This document shows, piece by piece, positions 30,722 through 46,042 of a DNA stretch of 64,000 nucleotides. The translations under genes were made by a program, and so were the position numbers. The notes under the pieces are model-generated. The model was not told where the DNA came from. It did no database searches and was given only the letters and a program-made list of their open reading frames with translations. Within the stretch, counting starts at the first letter, position 1. Each line of letters begins with the position of its first letter. This DNA is from Owenia fusiformis (lineage: Eukaryota > Annelida > Polychaeta > Sabellida > Oweniidae). The stretch lies in contig CAIIXF020000007.1 in the NCBI GenBank assembly GCA_903813345.2, forward strand, positions 4,037,730 through 4,101,729. Reading direction: 5' to 3'.

Positions 30722-32569
30722 TATGATTGTAAGGGAAACATTGGCAAACTTTTTTTTCTATTTACATCCTTTGAGTGAATGGGAAATATTCTAACTCAAA
30801 TTTGAATAGAAATGTCAGAAAATCATGCAGTTTGTTCTCCCCAATGAGAGTGTGACATTGATGAGGTCAAGGACAGCACTTATTGTCTGAGTGCACACTA
30901 CAGATAAATATAAATGTCAAACCAGTGCATAACCAAACCAAGTACTTAGTTAAAAGCTGGAATCAGAAGAACAGGGTACAACAAAAATGCATATAACATT
31001 TACAATTGTCATTCAATCTGATCTATGCCTTTTCAAATATAATTTGTAATTTCACTAAAATATCTTTATTCATCCTGATAAACCATGACATCTCATTTCT
31101 TCTCAGCTTTGAGAAACAGAAAAATCTATGAGTATCAGAATGATATTTATCAATATTTGGACTCAGATGTGAAATCAGTACTACTTGCATAGATTTTGGA
31201 CCACTACTGCAAATATAGCATTTGCACATATGAAACTACTACTATTAAGAATATAGGATGGCCCCATTGGATATCAGTATACAGAATTTCTAAGATTAAA
31301 GCAAAATTTTGAATATTCTTATTTTTGCAATATTCACCAATGTGTCGCCACCAAAAGTGAGGACATTGTTAGTGTTACAGTCTCTAACTTTTTGTGGATG
31401 GTGTTTGACGATTGGTGTTCGGTGGTCAGTGTTAGTTTTCATTTTGTTATTACTTATCAATGGCTCTAGAGCACTTACTATTTACATTAACTTTGAAGTG
31501 GTTTATCTTGAGGTCTGAGATTTAGAAAGTCCAGTACCCAAATAAATAATGTCTTCTGACAATATCTATTCCTTTCATTTTCTCTCTAAAATTTGAATGA
31601 AAGACCCAATGTTCTATCATTTCAGCACAATTTGAAGTGTTCACTTCATGTCTCTTTACTCTATTCCTTGTTTATTCCTCCCTCTTTTCATATATTTCCC
31701 ATCATTCTAAAATTATGACCTCCATGGTATTTTTCTCATTGGTAGTGCCTCATTGTTTTGAATAGTGATCTAATCTCCTAAGAGAATGTATATGATAACA
31801 AGCCTATGTCACATGATGATATGATTCCTATGTATCAAATATCCGTCTGCTCATGCTTATTTCACTTCATTTTGAATTAAAATTTGAATGAACCATATCA
31901 TTTTCTTGTATTTTCATACAATTTAGAGTGTTCACAACATGCCTGTTTACTTTATTCCATGCTAACTCCACTCCTTTCCACTGTAATTTGAATTTTAAAA
32001 CATGAGTGGTGTGACTTCTCTCATGAGTATGACCTTTTATTTGTCACATGTTAAGAAATTATTTTCTATTTCCAACAAAGAAAGGTAAGTCAAACAACCA
32101 GTTTTTCTAATAGTTATTCGGTAATATCACACTCATTTGCTAAATTGTTTTTGTAAAACTGCTGTTTTCAGATATAAATGGTTAATGTAAATAAATTGTA
32201 ATTGTTACACTTAAAAGAAACATTTAGCATTTGTTTCAGTACATGTCAAGTACAGCATTTTTCTCTTTATTCTCTTTAATATAGTTTTATGTAATACACA
32301 TACATTTTTGATTTATTCATTCCACTTCATTTTAGCATAATACAGATATACAACAGATACAGTTCAAAAATATTCTTAAATAGAAACAATTGTTTGTTTA
32401 GCTTCCTCGCTATATTTGATTCTCCCCTTTAATGAATCGCATTGAAAAACTATAACAGATTTTAGAGCCCAAAAAATGTTGTTTTTACATGTATGTCCGT
32501 ACTCCATTTTCATTTGAAGTGACTTAAAAAATGTTAGCTATTTTACAGCAACATGTTTTTCATCCCTCC
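30722..32569. other. Intergenic AT-rich DNA
   Basis: No exon was recognised. Two loosely similar segments (about 31565-31680 and 31860-31980, sharing AAAATTTGAATGAA and GTGTTCAC) suggest an old direct duplication. A 5' non-coding exon of the cathepsin L gene may lie here, because its first coding exon is preceded by an acceptor. Confidence 0.4.
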
Positions 32570-32648
32570 ATTATTTGTTCTCTCATTCACTCATTCATAC
32601 TTCTTTTCATTATTTGTTCTCTCATTCACTCATTCATACTTCTTTTCA
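32570..32648 (+). repeat. 39-bp unit, two perfect tandem copies
   Basis: TTATTTGTTCTCTCATTCAC, then TCATTCATACTTCTTTTCA, occurs twice head to tail. It is a recent duplication. Confidence 0.85.
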
Positions 32649-32950
32649 TTATTTTTGAGCATTTTCTACTCCTTGTTTATTCAGACCATTCATACACAAA
32701 AGACAAAAAGGTATTTTTATAAAAGCATTTGTTGTCATGGCTTGCAAAATATGTTTCTATTTCTACCTGATATTGAAAAAGTAATTTGATATCAAAATAC
32801 ATTGGCACCTGGTGTATATCCAGAATTTCATAATCAATGTATGAAAAATGTTTATGTTATATATGACTTAATTCCTATTATGGGGTGAAGACTTATCATA
32901 CATGACCCATTCGCATAACTTATGTATTGTTTATATTGGTTATATTTTAG

Positions 32951-36164
<3,214 letters not shown>

Positions 36165-36362
36165 CTGCGCCCCACCAGAGCCTTAACCAGGATTTTAAAC
36201 TACAGAGGCTGCATAATTAGAATTAAAGTCAGAGAGACTATTCTATCAATGGAGTATTTCGATATGATTGATTTTATCCCTTTTGACAACATAAGCAGGA
36301 CATTCATAGAATACGTGGTATTATTCCATAGTTAGCATGATATTCATAGGATAACATGTGAA

Positions 36363-36368
36363 AATAAA
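36363..36368 (+). terminator. Candidate poly(A) signal of cathepsin L gene
   Basis: AATAAA lies about 200 bases after the stop codon. Confidence 0.5.
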
Positions 36369-36603
36369 AACGGTATTTTTGTAATCAGTGGTGAAATATG
36401 ATATTTTTGACAAATTTTCACTTAACCATAGCATACGGTTTTTTAGCCATGACATACGACGTCGTATGCGATGGTTTATGGATTTTTGCTACTTCAGACT
36501 CAAAACGAGGCTAAGTGTCAACATCGCCGGATCGTTTGGAAAATTCGAATTAAATCACTTAATTTCCGACGATTCTGACGATGACTTTAACTATGGAATA
36601 AAA

Positions 36604-36748
36604 AGAACATCCTATGATTTACTCGTGATATGATTTTAATCCACTCATGGATATTGATATCTGCACTCTCTCGCTACGCTCGCTCGTGCAGATATCATAT
36701 CCATTCGTGGATAAAAATCATATCACTCATAAATCATAGGATATCCTC
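36604..36748. mobile_element. Short palindromic MITE (family also at 43.55 kb)
   Basis: ATCCTATGATTT at the left is mirrored by AAATCATAGGAT at the right. The arms (~65 bp each) meet at CGCTACGCTCGCTCG. The same element, with centre CGCTTCGCTCTCTCG, is at 43553-43705. Confidence 0.8.
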
Positions 36749-37277
36749 TATTTATGAGATTGATATTATATTCGAACTTCTTTCTTTTCAATTTGTTTGT
36801 ACATCTTGTTATCATGTCTCGTTTTAGTTTACAAATAGATATTAGTGAATTGCATATATGTTTTGTTTGAGTTATTTTCAAAAACTTGAATTACATATAT
36901 TTTTTGTTTGAGTTATTTTCAAAAATAAGAACAATTACATATGGAGTTATGTTTTCAATATCTTGATCCAGCACCTTACCGAGGACTCAAAAATAAGATT
37001 AAAGGGTATGGATCAATTTGAAATAATGACGCTTTAATCTTTATTAAGACTATCCATATTCCTTGTATTTATGAGAAGTACATATGTAAATCTGGTAAAA
37101 AGTTGTAAAACAGTCTTCTGGCCTGTATGATGTTTGCATGTCACATTTAATATCTCGCGACTTAACTGGCTTTCATTTAAGATACATTCAGAAGCAAAAC
37201 TAAAGATTTTAGCTGAAATTTTTTTTATGAAATTCTTCATATTTTTTTTAAAAATGACATGGTCCAACACCTTACCA
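36749..37277. other. Unassigned AT-rich DNA
   Basis: A TTTTTGTTTGAGTTATTTTC phrase occurs twice near 36861 and 36901. Nothing else is recognisable. Confidence 0.4.
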
Positions 37278-37626
37278 AAGGAGCAGGGAAAGTATCGCAA
37301 CAGATTTCAGACAGTCATATGTTGGATTTTGGCTATTCCTTTAAAGGGGTTAACTGTGTCTTAAAATGCAACATATTGATGCAAAAAAATTGAAAAAGCG
37401 GATGTGGTAGGGGTTGAAAATCAGGAAAACATTTCAGAAAAAACATTTGGGTGGGTTGTTTGCATCTCCCCTGTTTCAGAATTGTAATTATTTTATCATC
37501 TCTATGAGTGCTTTTCCTGGAGATAATGCATTGGCGTAACATATGCACCTGTTTAAATCCTCTGAAAATAGCCAAAATCCAATATATAACTGTCCGAAAT
37601 CTGTTGCGATACTTTCCTTCCTCCTT
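37278..37626. mobile_element. Inverted-repeat element, arms ~60 bp
   Basis: AGGGAAAGTATCGCAACAG and ATGTTGGATTTTGGCTAT (37284-37336) return inverted at 37568-37626. The ~230-bp interior shows no ORF. Confidence 0.75.
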
Positions 37627-40280
37627 TATGCATTTTACATACCATGATATTGATGACATATTTCAAATAAATATTTTTCAAATTATTTGACCTTAATATA
37701 CTTATCAATCCACAGGCTTCAATTTTCCTGAATGATTTTTTTTTGTAAATCTAGTAATTGTCCTTAAAAAACTTCGATAATATAGTTACACGTCGCACGA
37801 AACAGGGGACAATAAGAGTAACATTATGGCGTCAAAATACAAAAACAATACAATGGGCAGTATAGGGCGCAATCAGCATTATAACGTCAAAAACGACAAG
37901 CGTTACATTTTGTCAAGTTTAGTCAACCTAAAAATAAGATGCTTTATTCTTATTCAATTCTGGTGAAATTCACAGAGCAAGAAGATCTCGAGGACAATAT
38001 TTCTAAAATGTTTTTGATTTTTGGAAAACGGTCAGGAAATCCACTCGGGGCGTTAGTAAAAATTGATATGTATGGGATTTGTGGTAAAAAATCGATGCGT
38101 TACATTTTTTCAAGTCTCTAAAAGCAACTCTTATTCTCTTATTATTTGAAAAATAAAGAAATCGGTTATTGTTTTGTAAATTTCGCCATGACAATATTGT
38201 GCAGTTAAATTTTTTTTGAAATCAGACCTAAATGAGAAGGTTAAATAAAGGTAAACTTATTGCTTGTCTCCTTCGCCTTCAAAACCTTACACAATTTTGA
38301 AAATCTTAAAAGCGATCATATAAGACGATTTGAACTGTAGCCGCTAGGCAATTGTGACGTCATAAAAGCACATGTTTCAATGAATAAAATGTGAAATTTT
38401 AGTAAAATTCTGATCAGTATTTCAAAAGTTATTCCGATTTCAACGAACCGTGTAAGCGTGAAATGTTACGCCTTACAGCGTATTTGACGATGTCGGAGTT
38501 CATTTAACTTAAAAAAGATGGTACATCCCATCATACTTTTCAAGGAAAAATAATTTCAGTGAAATGCGAATAAAAAATACTTCAAAATGATATATAATAC
38601 ACATAGTTAGCTTTTTAAATAAGGCAGATATTAACGCTTAAAGCTGAGATTAGCCCGTATTTCCCGAATTGTCCCCAGGTCCGTGCACGTCATAAGTAGC
38701 TTTTTAACATTCATGAGAACACCCATTTTTAAGTAAACATAGAACACGAAATGCCAACAAACAGAAACACGATGCTGGATGTCTCCTAACATACAGAAAT
38801 GTGATACTGAAATTGTTTGGAATCCCATTGACTATTGCTTCCACCATTTTGCATTTTCTATTTTTTGCTTACACTTTATGTGGAAAAAGATTTTGAGAAA
38901 ATCCATCTAAAATTTGTGCTCCCTTTAATGATCGATTTTGATGTCAAGATGGTGCTAGGCAAGTAACATTGCAAAAATTTTAATTATTACATCACCGAAA
39001 TGAAAAAGTATTACAAAAACACAGCAACAGGTATTTGAAAATGTATAAGAATGTAACCATTTATAAAGTAAACAACTATTTCGCTTTCAACTTTAGATTT
39101 GCAAAAATCGCTTAACTCTTAAAATCTGAAGCAAAGTTGAAACATGTACGCCACGCTATGGGCATTTATTTCTATTGAAACTTCATGGCCACTCCACTTG
39201 GGGGACTTTACAAATCAATATTGATAACATGCAAGCTAATAGAATTTTTCAGATTAAAACCTGTTTGGTTACAGACCCAGTGAATTCCACAACAAAACAT
39301 ATTTTTTATTTAAATGAATCCAGGTCAATCATTGACAAGCCAAAAATTCATGTAAGCCTTTGTATTATATGTGAATATGGCCATGTTTTGCAATTGAAAA
39401 AAGAGTGAAATAAAGAGAAAACAACAACGAATAAAATAAACAGCAGTAGTATTCAGATATACATTATGTAAGAGTACAAATAAATCTGACAATTGATTAA
39501 AACTGAGAGAGAAATTTTGCAAAAAGACCTGATCATGGTCACATTCTAATTATGGGTATTTATCATTTTTTGTGCTTAACGCTTTGTGCTTTCAGGTGAT
39601 GAAAAGACCATTTGCAAGTTCGGGTTCATTTGGCCATTGGCGGTTGAGCGGGCCCCAACATTAAAAAGGTGAGAATTTCGGAATTTCAGGTTTGTCAAAA
39701 ACAACTACCGGAGACCGGGTACTTCTCTTTCCAAATTCTCCACTTTGGATCTAAAATGAGTAGAAAAAAACTAAGTGCCTAAACTTTTTGATTGTAACAC
39801 GGAATTTTGAAAGGATGCCATTAAAGATGATAATTACTGGAATTACATTAGAAAAAGTGAAATGCGTTTTACAAACTCGGGTATCCTGATTCTTCTATTG
39901 GAGAATAGAAAAGAAAAGGGAGAAATGGAATTTTTGAAAATTGGGATTATTTATTGAAATCGGGATTTCTAAAATGAAATCGGGAGAAAAATCAGATTTA
40001 CATAAACTAAATTAACAATTCGAAAAAATGATTGAAAATCGGAATGACGTACATATAAATCGGTAGAAATCAGAGACATATAAAATGTTTTGTATGTCTC
40101 TGAATAAATAATGTGACACTCCGGGAGGAGAAAAATGGTATTTGGGTTAATCCCCGCCTTCAGGCCTTTTTCAAAAAACGTAACCTGTGCCTGAGGTATT
40201 TTTACAAGCTTTTAAATGATGCTATTTTTACATAATACAATTCGAATTTTCTTGGATGACGTTTTTGACAATTTAAAAAG
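37627..40280. other. Intergenic DNA without recognisable gene
   Basis: AT-rich with short open frames only, none carrying a domain or credible splice sites. GCGTTACATTTTxTCAAGT occurs twice (37901 and 38096), a possible diverged duplication. Confidence 0.4.
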
Positions 40281-40819
40281 TACAGGGTGGGGCAAAAAAT
40301 TGTGCAACCTTTTTAGAAGGCAAAAAAAGTATAACATTATGGTATTGACATGAATGTTTTTACAGAAACTTAAGGATAGGCATATTTTACCATTCAAATA
40401 CTAAGCTAATACTGACTTCAAATTTTTTTGTCAGATGTTTGAATATTAATGGTAAATTGTTGATTTGTCCGAGATTCACCATTTTTCCTAGAAAATCTGA
40501 CTTTCTATGATTTTATGTGATCAACAATAACACATTAATTATGTTTACTAAATCTGCTACAATCTTTGATAACTGTTTAACCAATGTCTAGTACATGTTT
40601 ATAGGGTGTCTCAAAAAAATGTACCCAAAAGTATATCAACAGCATAGACAAACCAATCAATATTTTCAGATATTTTTTGCATGGTCTTGTAGATAAAATA
40701 TGAAAGTTTTTTCCCATATACACAATTTTTAATTCAGTTTTGCCCTTTTGATACTTTAACCCGTTACCTTTTACACCACATATTCAATGTAATGTCATAT
40801 TTCGATGACAGTCTGCATC

Positions 40820-40910
40820 CTTATTGTTCATCACATTTGATATTTCTGGTGGAATATTTTGATTTCTTTTTGGACGCTGGCCTTAAGTTGTTCTAGGTTT
40901 CTTAGCTTGG
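40820..40910 (-). pseudogene. Mariner-type transposase C-terminus fragment (left arm copy)
   Basis: Read on the minus strand, NLEQLKASVQKEI is the counterpart of the plus-strand fragment at 41276-41388. It is frameshifted and interrupted by stops. Confidence 0.5.
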
Positions 40911-41275
40911 GTTTAGCATAAAAATGGTCCTTCAAAGAGCCTCAGAGAAAAAAGTATGGGCCGTCAAATGTGGTGAATAGGGAGGCCCTCACAATGTTTT
41001 ATAGCCCCCTTATACAGAGAGGTCAGAGGTTCAAGAAACTGCATTGGTTGGGATTCTAGTGTAGCTTTTGTTGTGTGTATCAATTTGAGACCACTGTGTT
41101 TTCATTTGGATATCATTTGGTCTCCAGGCTAGCCTGCCTAACTCTGGAGGGTAACTCCTGAATCATTTGCCGATAATTGACCTGATAATCTGTGTTTGTT
41201 CTGCCATCGTCATCCTCAAACATCTTTCTCTGTGGCTTTTTGAAGGAGTGTTTTAATGATCATTCCAAGCAAAAG

Positions 41276-41388
41276 ACCTAGAACAACTTAAGGGCAACAT
41301 CCAAAGAGAAATCCAAAACATTCCACCAGAATTATTATCAAATGTGATGAATAATGTAGCAGTAAGGATACAGGATGTCATCGAAATA
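41276..41388 (+). pseudogene. Mariner-type transposase C-terminus fragment (right arm copy)
   Basis: DLEQLKGNIQREIQNIPPEL followed by LSNVMNNVAVRIQDVIEI and a stop matches the helical C-terminal tail of Tc1/mariner transposases. The N-terminal and catalytic parts are absent from this piece. Confidence 0.65.
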
Positions 41389-41635
41389 TGAGGTTACATC
41401 GATTATGTGGTGTAAAAGGTAAAGGGTTAAAGCATCAAAAAGACAAGACTGAAATAAAAATGGTGTATTGGGGAGAAAATTTTCATGTTTTGGCTACATG
41501 ACCATGCAAAAAATGTCTGAAAATATTGATTGGTTTATCTGTGCTCTTGATATACTTTTGGGTACATTTTTTTGAGACACCCTGTATATCAGTATCTAGT
41601 CACTAAGGTAATATTGTTACACTGTATTGATTATT

Positions 41636-41883
41636 TATTAAACAAATGTTCTATGCATCCGCCTTTCACCTTCACAATCACATGGAGACGAGAACTGAAC
41701 TGGTCAATGGCGAGATCCAGAAGTTCTAGTGGTAGTCGTCTCCACTTATCAAGTTATCCTGCATAACTTCTTATAGTTGATCAATGATTTGTGTCATTAA
41801 TAACCATTAACTACAATACATGGTGCCCCCATGTGTGATAGTCCCAGGGGTTGGCATCTGGTGTATTGGGTGGCCATTCGACT
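41636..41883 (-). pseudogene. Mariner-type transposase fragment with WPP...DANP motif
   Basis: On the minus strand, VEWPPNTPDANPWDYHTWG (41883-41822) is the block containing the third catalytic Asp of the DDD/DDE triad. After a break, DKWRRLPLELLDLAIDQFSS, then RLHVIVKVKGGCIEHLFNK and stops (41755-41636) form the C-terminus. Frames are broken between the pieces. Confidence 0.7.
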
Positions 41884-41904
41884 CAGGACTAATCTTCTTC
41901 AAAA

Positions 41905-42080
41905 GGGACATCTTTTAAGAATGAGGGCTCTTTCAGCCCCAAGTGATTACATATTCCAGAAGGATAGCGCTCCTGACCATAGTCCAAAAGTCACTATGGA
42001 ATATCTGGAGCAAAATACCCCTTGATTCATTAGTTCTGACGAATAGCCGCCCAATACACCACTTAACAAAGATTGCAGCA
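41905..42080 (+). pseudogene. Mariner-type transposase fragment with second catalytic Asp
   Basis: YIFQKDSAPDHSPKVTMEYL is the QQDxAPxH-type block with the second catalytic Asp. It continues after a stop as FISSDE, a stop where Trp is expected, then PPNTPLN. It lies head to head with the minus-strand fragment at 41636-41883, so no single strand carries a complete enzyme. Confidence 0.75.
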
Positions 42081-42394
42081 GATTTAATGAACATAATAAA
42101 TGTTCTATCGATGATCACATAAAATTATAAAAAATCACATTTTTTAGGAAAATCGGTAAATCTCGGACACATGAACAATTTACCATTAACATTCAAACAT
42201 CTGACAAAAAAATGTAGTCAGAATTAACTGAAGTATTTGAATGATAAAATATGCCTAAGTTTCTGTAAAAAAAAGATTCATGTCAATACCATAATGTTAT
42301 GATACTTTTCATCTATATCTTCTGATTTGAACCCTATAATGTTTCTTAACAATACCTTCGTCTATTTCTCCTCTTTTCTATAGATACTTGAACA

Positions 42395-45300
42395 ATGAAG
42401 GTCGTTCTTGCACTTAGCCTGTTGGGTGTTGCTTTTGGGTGCATGCCATCTCAAGCCCCAAACAGAGGTCCAGGTCCAAACGAAGGTCCAGGTCCGGACG
42501 AAGGTTCAAGTCCAAGCATGGATTCAGGCCCAAAACCTGAGTAAGTTTAAGGACATATGGTATGGTATGACGTATGGTATATCTTTGAGTGCTTAACAAT
42601 GATATATATACATGGCGATTTATATACAGGGCTAATACTTGATTTCGTCTGTTACCTGCTATTAATTAAAGACTGCTGATTTTTTACGGGAAAATGTTTA
42701 TTTTGTTTCAGGAAGCCCTTCCTATTTGGAGTTGAAGGTGCTTGGCCACCATACGCTTTCCAGTAAGTGCAATATTGGTATTCGGACCAATGGGATTCTG
42801 ACAATTGGGATTCGCACCATTCGGATTCCGACCGATAATGTGTCCAATCGTTCGAATCCCAATAGTATGCAGAATCCCATTCGTCCGAATGCCATTATGA
42901 TGATCCGAAAATTAACCGGGCACAATAATCATTTTGGGATATAGAGAAACGAATAGTTGATATGATCATGGCATATCTCTTGAGAGGATAAAGAGAAAAT
43001 AATATTGTTATTAAAATGATATTCTGAAAAATCATAGGATGTTCTTATTATCCTACACTTACAAGTTGTGTACTAAATGTATAATATCATTACAAAATGA
43101 ATTCCATGCCAAATAGAGTCAATTTGGCGGGAAATCAACAAGCGGAGTATATCGTCACAATATCCTCCGCATATTGGGGTTTCCGGAGTATATCGTCACG
43201 ATATCCTCCGCCCGGAGTATATCGTTACGATATCCTCCGGATATTCATTTTGCCAATAAATATCAAATTTATTTTTTAATGTTATTATACATTTAGTACA
43301 CTAAGTGTAGGATAATTCTTGTTATCCTACACTTAGTGTACTAAATGTATAATAACATGAAAAAATAAATTTGATATTTATTGGCAAAAATATCGTGACG
43401 ATATCCTCCGGAAAACCCAATATACGGAGGATATTGTGACGATATACTCCGCTAGTTGATTTCCCGCCAAATTGACTCTATTTGGCATGAAATTCATTTT
43501 ACAATGATATTATACATTCAGTACACTCCTTGTAAGTGTAGGATAATAAGAACATCCTATGATTTTTTTCAGAATATCATTTTAATCTACTCGGTGATAT
43601 TGATATATGCACTCGTTCGCTTCGCTCTCTCGTGCAGATATCAATATCACCTCGTAGATAAAAATGATATTCCTCAAAATCATAGGATATCCTATAAATA
43701 TGACCATGGGCTATCTCTTGAATGCCAATGATATGACTTATTCAAAATTAAAATGCGTTACAACCCCGTGTTTAAACCTTTTAACAAGAAGTCCAAAATC
43801 CACTCCATTATAGTATATTCAAAATGGCGAGTACTTTATCGCACGTTTTGCTTCAATGGACGTTTCAATAAACCAATAAGTTCAATATGTGTTTCATTTT
43901 TAAACTCATATTTTATGTTCTTAATCATTTCAAGCGCCGCAATGTTATTCAATAATCACCCCTAAATCGTGGAGAACGAAATATACATAAAATTATATAT
44001 AAAATTGTTATTGGCAGAGATGAGACAACAGGGAGAGGTATTGGCTTCCTTCTTGATGCAGTGAGAGAAGTGTGCAAAGTTGCTGGCAGAAAGTGTGATA
44101 TTGTCTTCTCAATGTCAAATCTAGAGAATTGCTACGATCCTGAGGATCAGTCGGGAGAGGGTAGGTGCTATTAGGGGAAATACAAGATGTATTAACAACA
44201 CAGATAGAAATAGAACATTGAGGGAATGGAGTACTGAATGGTCTTTCATCTCTCGAAAGCCCATAACTGAGGGGTATTACTTTACTATTTAAGGCCAAAG
44301 TTCAGTTGACTTTCATTTTATTCGAATAATTTGTTATGACATTATTTTTTCAATTCACATGCATTATGCACAGTTAAAATCCCCTTCAAAAGCTTGTATC
44401 AGAATTTTCAAAAATCCACCTTTATTATAAATCTGAACTATAGTTATTAAGGGGAAAATCAAATTGCAACCTATAAAGAGGCATGAACAATCGATAGAAG
44501 TCTTTTTGAAGAGAATGTACACAACCCCAACGGCTAACAACATAGATAACAATTATAACAATCCTCCTTCTCGTTTTCTTGTTTTCTTCTTTTTACACAG
44601 TTTTTATTCTCACACAATCAATTTGTTACAGCACTGAATAACAGGCACTTTGATGCATGCCTTGGATGGACCGCTACAATGCAAAGATGGAATGTCTTTA
44701 ACTTCTCTTCCCCCATGCTAGACATCGTCCCTGCCCAGATCTACGTCAAGTCCGATTCTGGTATCGCTGATTCTGATGCCCTTCAAGGAAAAAAGATTGG
44801 TAACTATTAAAATATATATTTTCTCCAAAATATAAGTTTAAACTGGAAGAAGTCATATCCATGGGATAAATTATCTACAGAGTGGAGTTTTTCATCGAAG
44901 TTCAAGAATTTAATAAACACCCGGATGGATCCTGACTGAAAAATATCTTAAATGTTTGGTTTTGACATATTTCAAAGCACATTGAATGATCAAAGTGTTC
45001 ATAATGTACGAGCAATGGTGTGTATAGCACTATGCGTATAGGTAGCTTGACAAGCCCTTGTGATTCCTTTCCCAACTACAACGACTTCAATTTGGGGGAG
45101 GGGGGGTCACAGGAGCTAGCTCACTAAAGAGATTTGTTGTTTACATAGGTTTTCGGAAGTACTGGTACATGGACAAGTTCTGCATGCGCCACTCCGGTTT
45201 GGCAATAGGTGATGACCAAGTTGAAGAGATCGATGCTGTAACTGGTTGGGAAGATGTTGTCAAGGCTCTGGAGGACGGAAAGGTAGGGATAATTGAATAT

Positions 45301-45910
45301 AATTCTTAGTGTTCCAAACTCTCAACCAAAATAATCTGATAGGTATACCTGCCACTGCATACCCATGTTGAAGATGATTCAATACAAAGATGGACCGGGG
45401 GTTTCTCCTTTTGGGCCACTCTAACCCACGTACATTGTCACCTCTGCCTATAGACCTAGTACAGATCAGTTATAAGTTGAACCTGAGCCATTTACTGTTC
45501 TATGTTTATTGTAAGGTTGAGGCTGTGGTACTACCTGACAATCATGACATAGCCCGAGAGAAGAATCTCATGCCTTTGATTACTGGCGTTGATTGCTCAT
45601 ATGGGGGCGCTACGGGTCTCATGCACAGGAAGGACGTCGACACCACATGGTTCAGCGAGGCTCTGCGAGAGATTAAAGAGGGGTTTGCATATTCAGATTT
45701 ATGCAAGAAATGGAGTAAGTGTTTGTGGTTCTTGCATCAATTGAAAAAGAAACAAGCGAATTATCGATTTAATCAAAAAGCACAATTGGCAACATTTAAA
45801 GTTGTCTCAACAAATCCAGTGATTCGAATTCCCCTCCCTATGTATCTTTGGTTTTTATAACAGGCGACGGTTGTGGGGGTGCGAACGTTGGATCAATAGT
45901 TGGAGTGTAG
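42395..45910 (+). CDS. Secreted bacterial-type solute-binding protein (SBP_bac_3 family), 7 coding exons
   Basis: Exons are 42395-42540, 42712-42762, 44018-44160, 44632-44799, 45149-45282, 45516-45714 and 45864-45910. Phases agree and the coding length is 888 nt (295 aa plus TAG). A signal peptide (MKVVLALSLLGVAFG) and a Pro/Gly/acidic linker with GPGPNEGPGPDEG are followed by a complete two-lobed amino-acid-binding fold. FGVEGAWPPYAF opens lobe 1, RHFDACLGWTATMQRWNVFN and FSSPMLDIVPAQIYVKS mark the hinge, DALQGKKIGF opens lobe 2, VVKALEDGKVEAVVL follows, and it ends ALREIKEGFAYSDLCKKWS. In bacteria this family delivers amino acids to ABC importers, and the same fold forms the iGluR ligand-binding domain. 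No membrane segments interrupt it, unlike iGluR. About ten Cys suggest disulfides outside the cell. Ligand and role are unknown. AATAAA is at 46037. An acceptor at 42381-42383 implies an upstream non-coding exon. Confidence 0.87.
42961..43721. repeat. Palindrome-rich composite in intron 2, flanked by 23-bp direct repeats
   Basis: TATGATCATGGCATATCTCT (42961) and TATGACCATGGGCTATCTCT (43699) are direct repeats, 20 of 23 bases alike, flanking the block. The inner palindrome runs from about 43012 to 43592, centred near 43317. It has TTATCCTACACTTA ends repeated at its centre, and five copies of a near-palindromic 27-mer (CGGAGTATATCG, then TCACGATATCCTCCG or variants). The short MITE 43553-43705 overlaps its right side. 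Confidence 0.75.
43553..43705. mobile_element. Short palindromic MITE, second copy of the 36.6-kb family
   Basis: ATCCTATGATTT and AAATCATAGGAT are its ends and the centre is CGCTTCGCTCTCTCG. It shares arms and length with 36604-36748. Confidence 0.75.
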
Positions 45911-46036
45911 ATTTATTCTATTATTCCTATATAATAATTGGATGGGTATTAGCCACATGCATGTAAACAATTCACGTCTATCGTTTCAGATGTGCATAAC
46001 TGTTGCCAGTAGGAGCCACCGTCAAACAGAGAAATC

Positions 46037-46042
46037 AATAAA
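46037..46042 (+). terminator. Candidate poly(A) signal of the solute-binding protein gene
   Basis: AATAAA lies 127 bases after the stop codon. Confidence 0.5.

Larger units (their letters stand above)
40281..42312. mobile_element. Compound mariner-like relic: nested inverted-repeat elements
   Basis: The outer arm 40319-40530 is mirrored at about 42080-42312. The left end starts TA-CAGGGTGGGGCAAAAA, a mariner-style terminus, while the right terminus is lost. An inner element (about 40603-41586) has its own ends GGGTGTCTCAAAAAAATG and its exact inverse, and arms of ~335 bp. Transposase relics lie on both strands (see the separate entries). It is built of head-to-head copies and is not functional. 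Confidence 0.8.

Noticed and set aside
29423-31229. Minus-strand open stretches of 60-75 codons
   Set aside because: Length is expected by chance, one overlaps an inverted-repeat element, and no motif was recognised.
42408-42599. Alternative open frames over the first SBP exon on both strands
   Set aside because: They are shadows of the Pro/Gly repeat coding sequence in other frames. The chosen frame has a signal peptide and joins in phase to six more exons.
45390-45860. 156-codon single-exon gene
   Set aside because: Only 45516-45714 matches the solute-binding fold. The rest is intron on both sides, with good splice sites.
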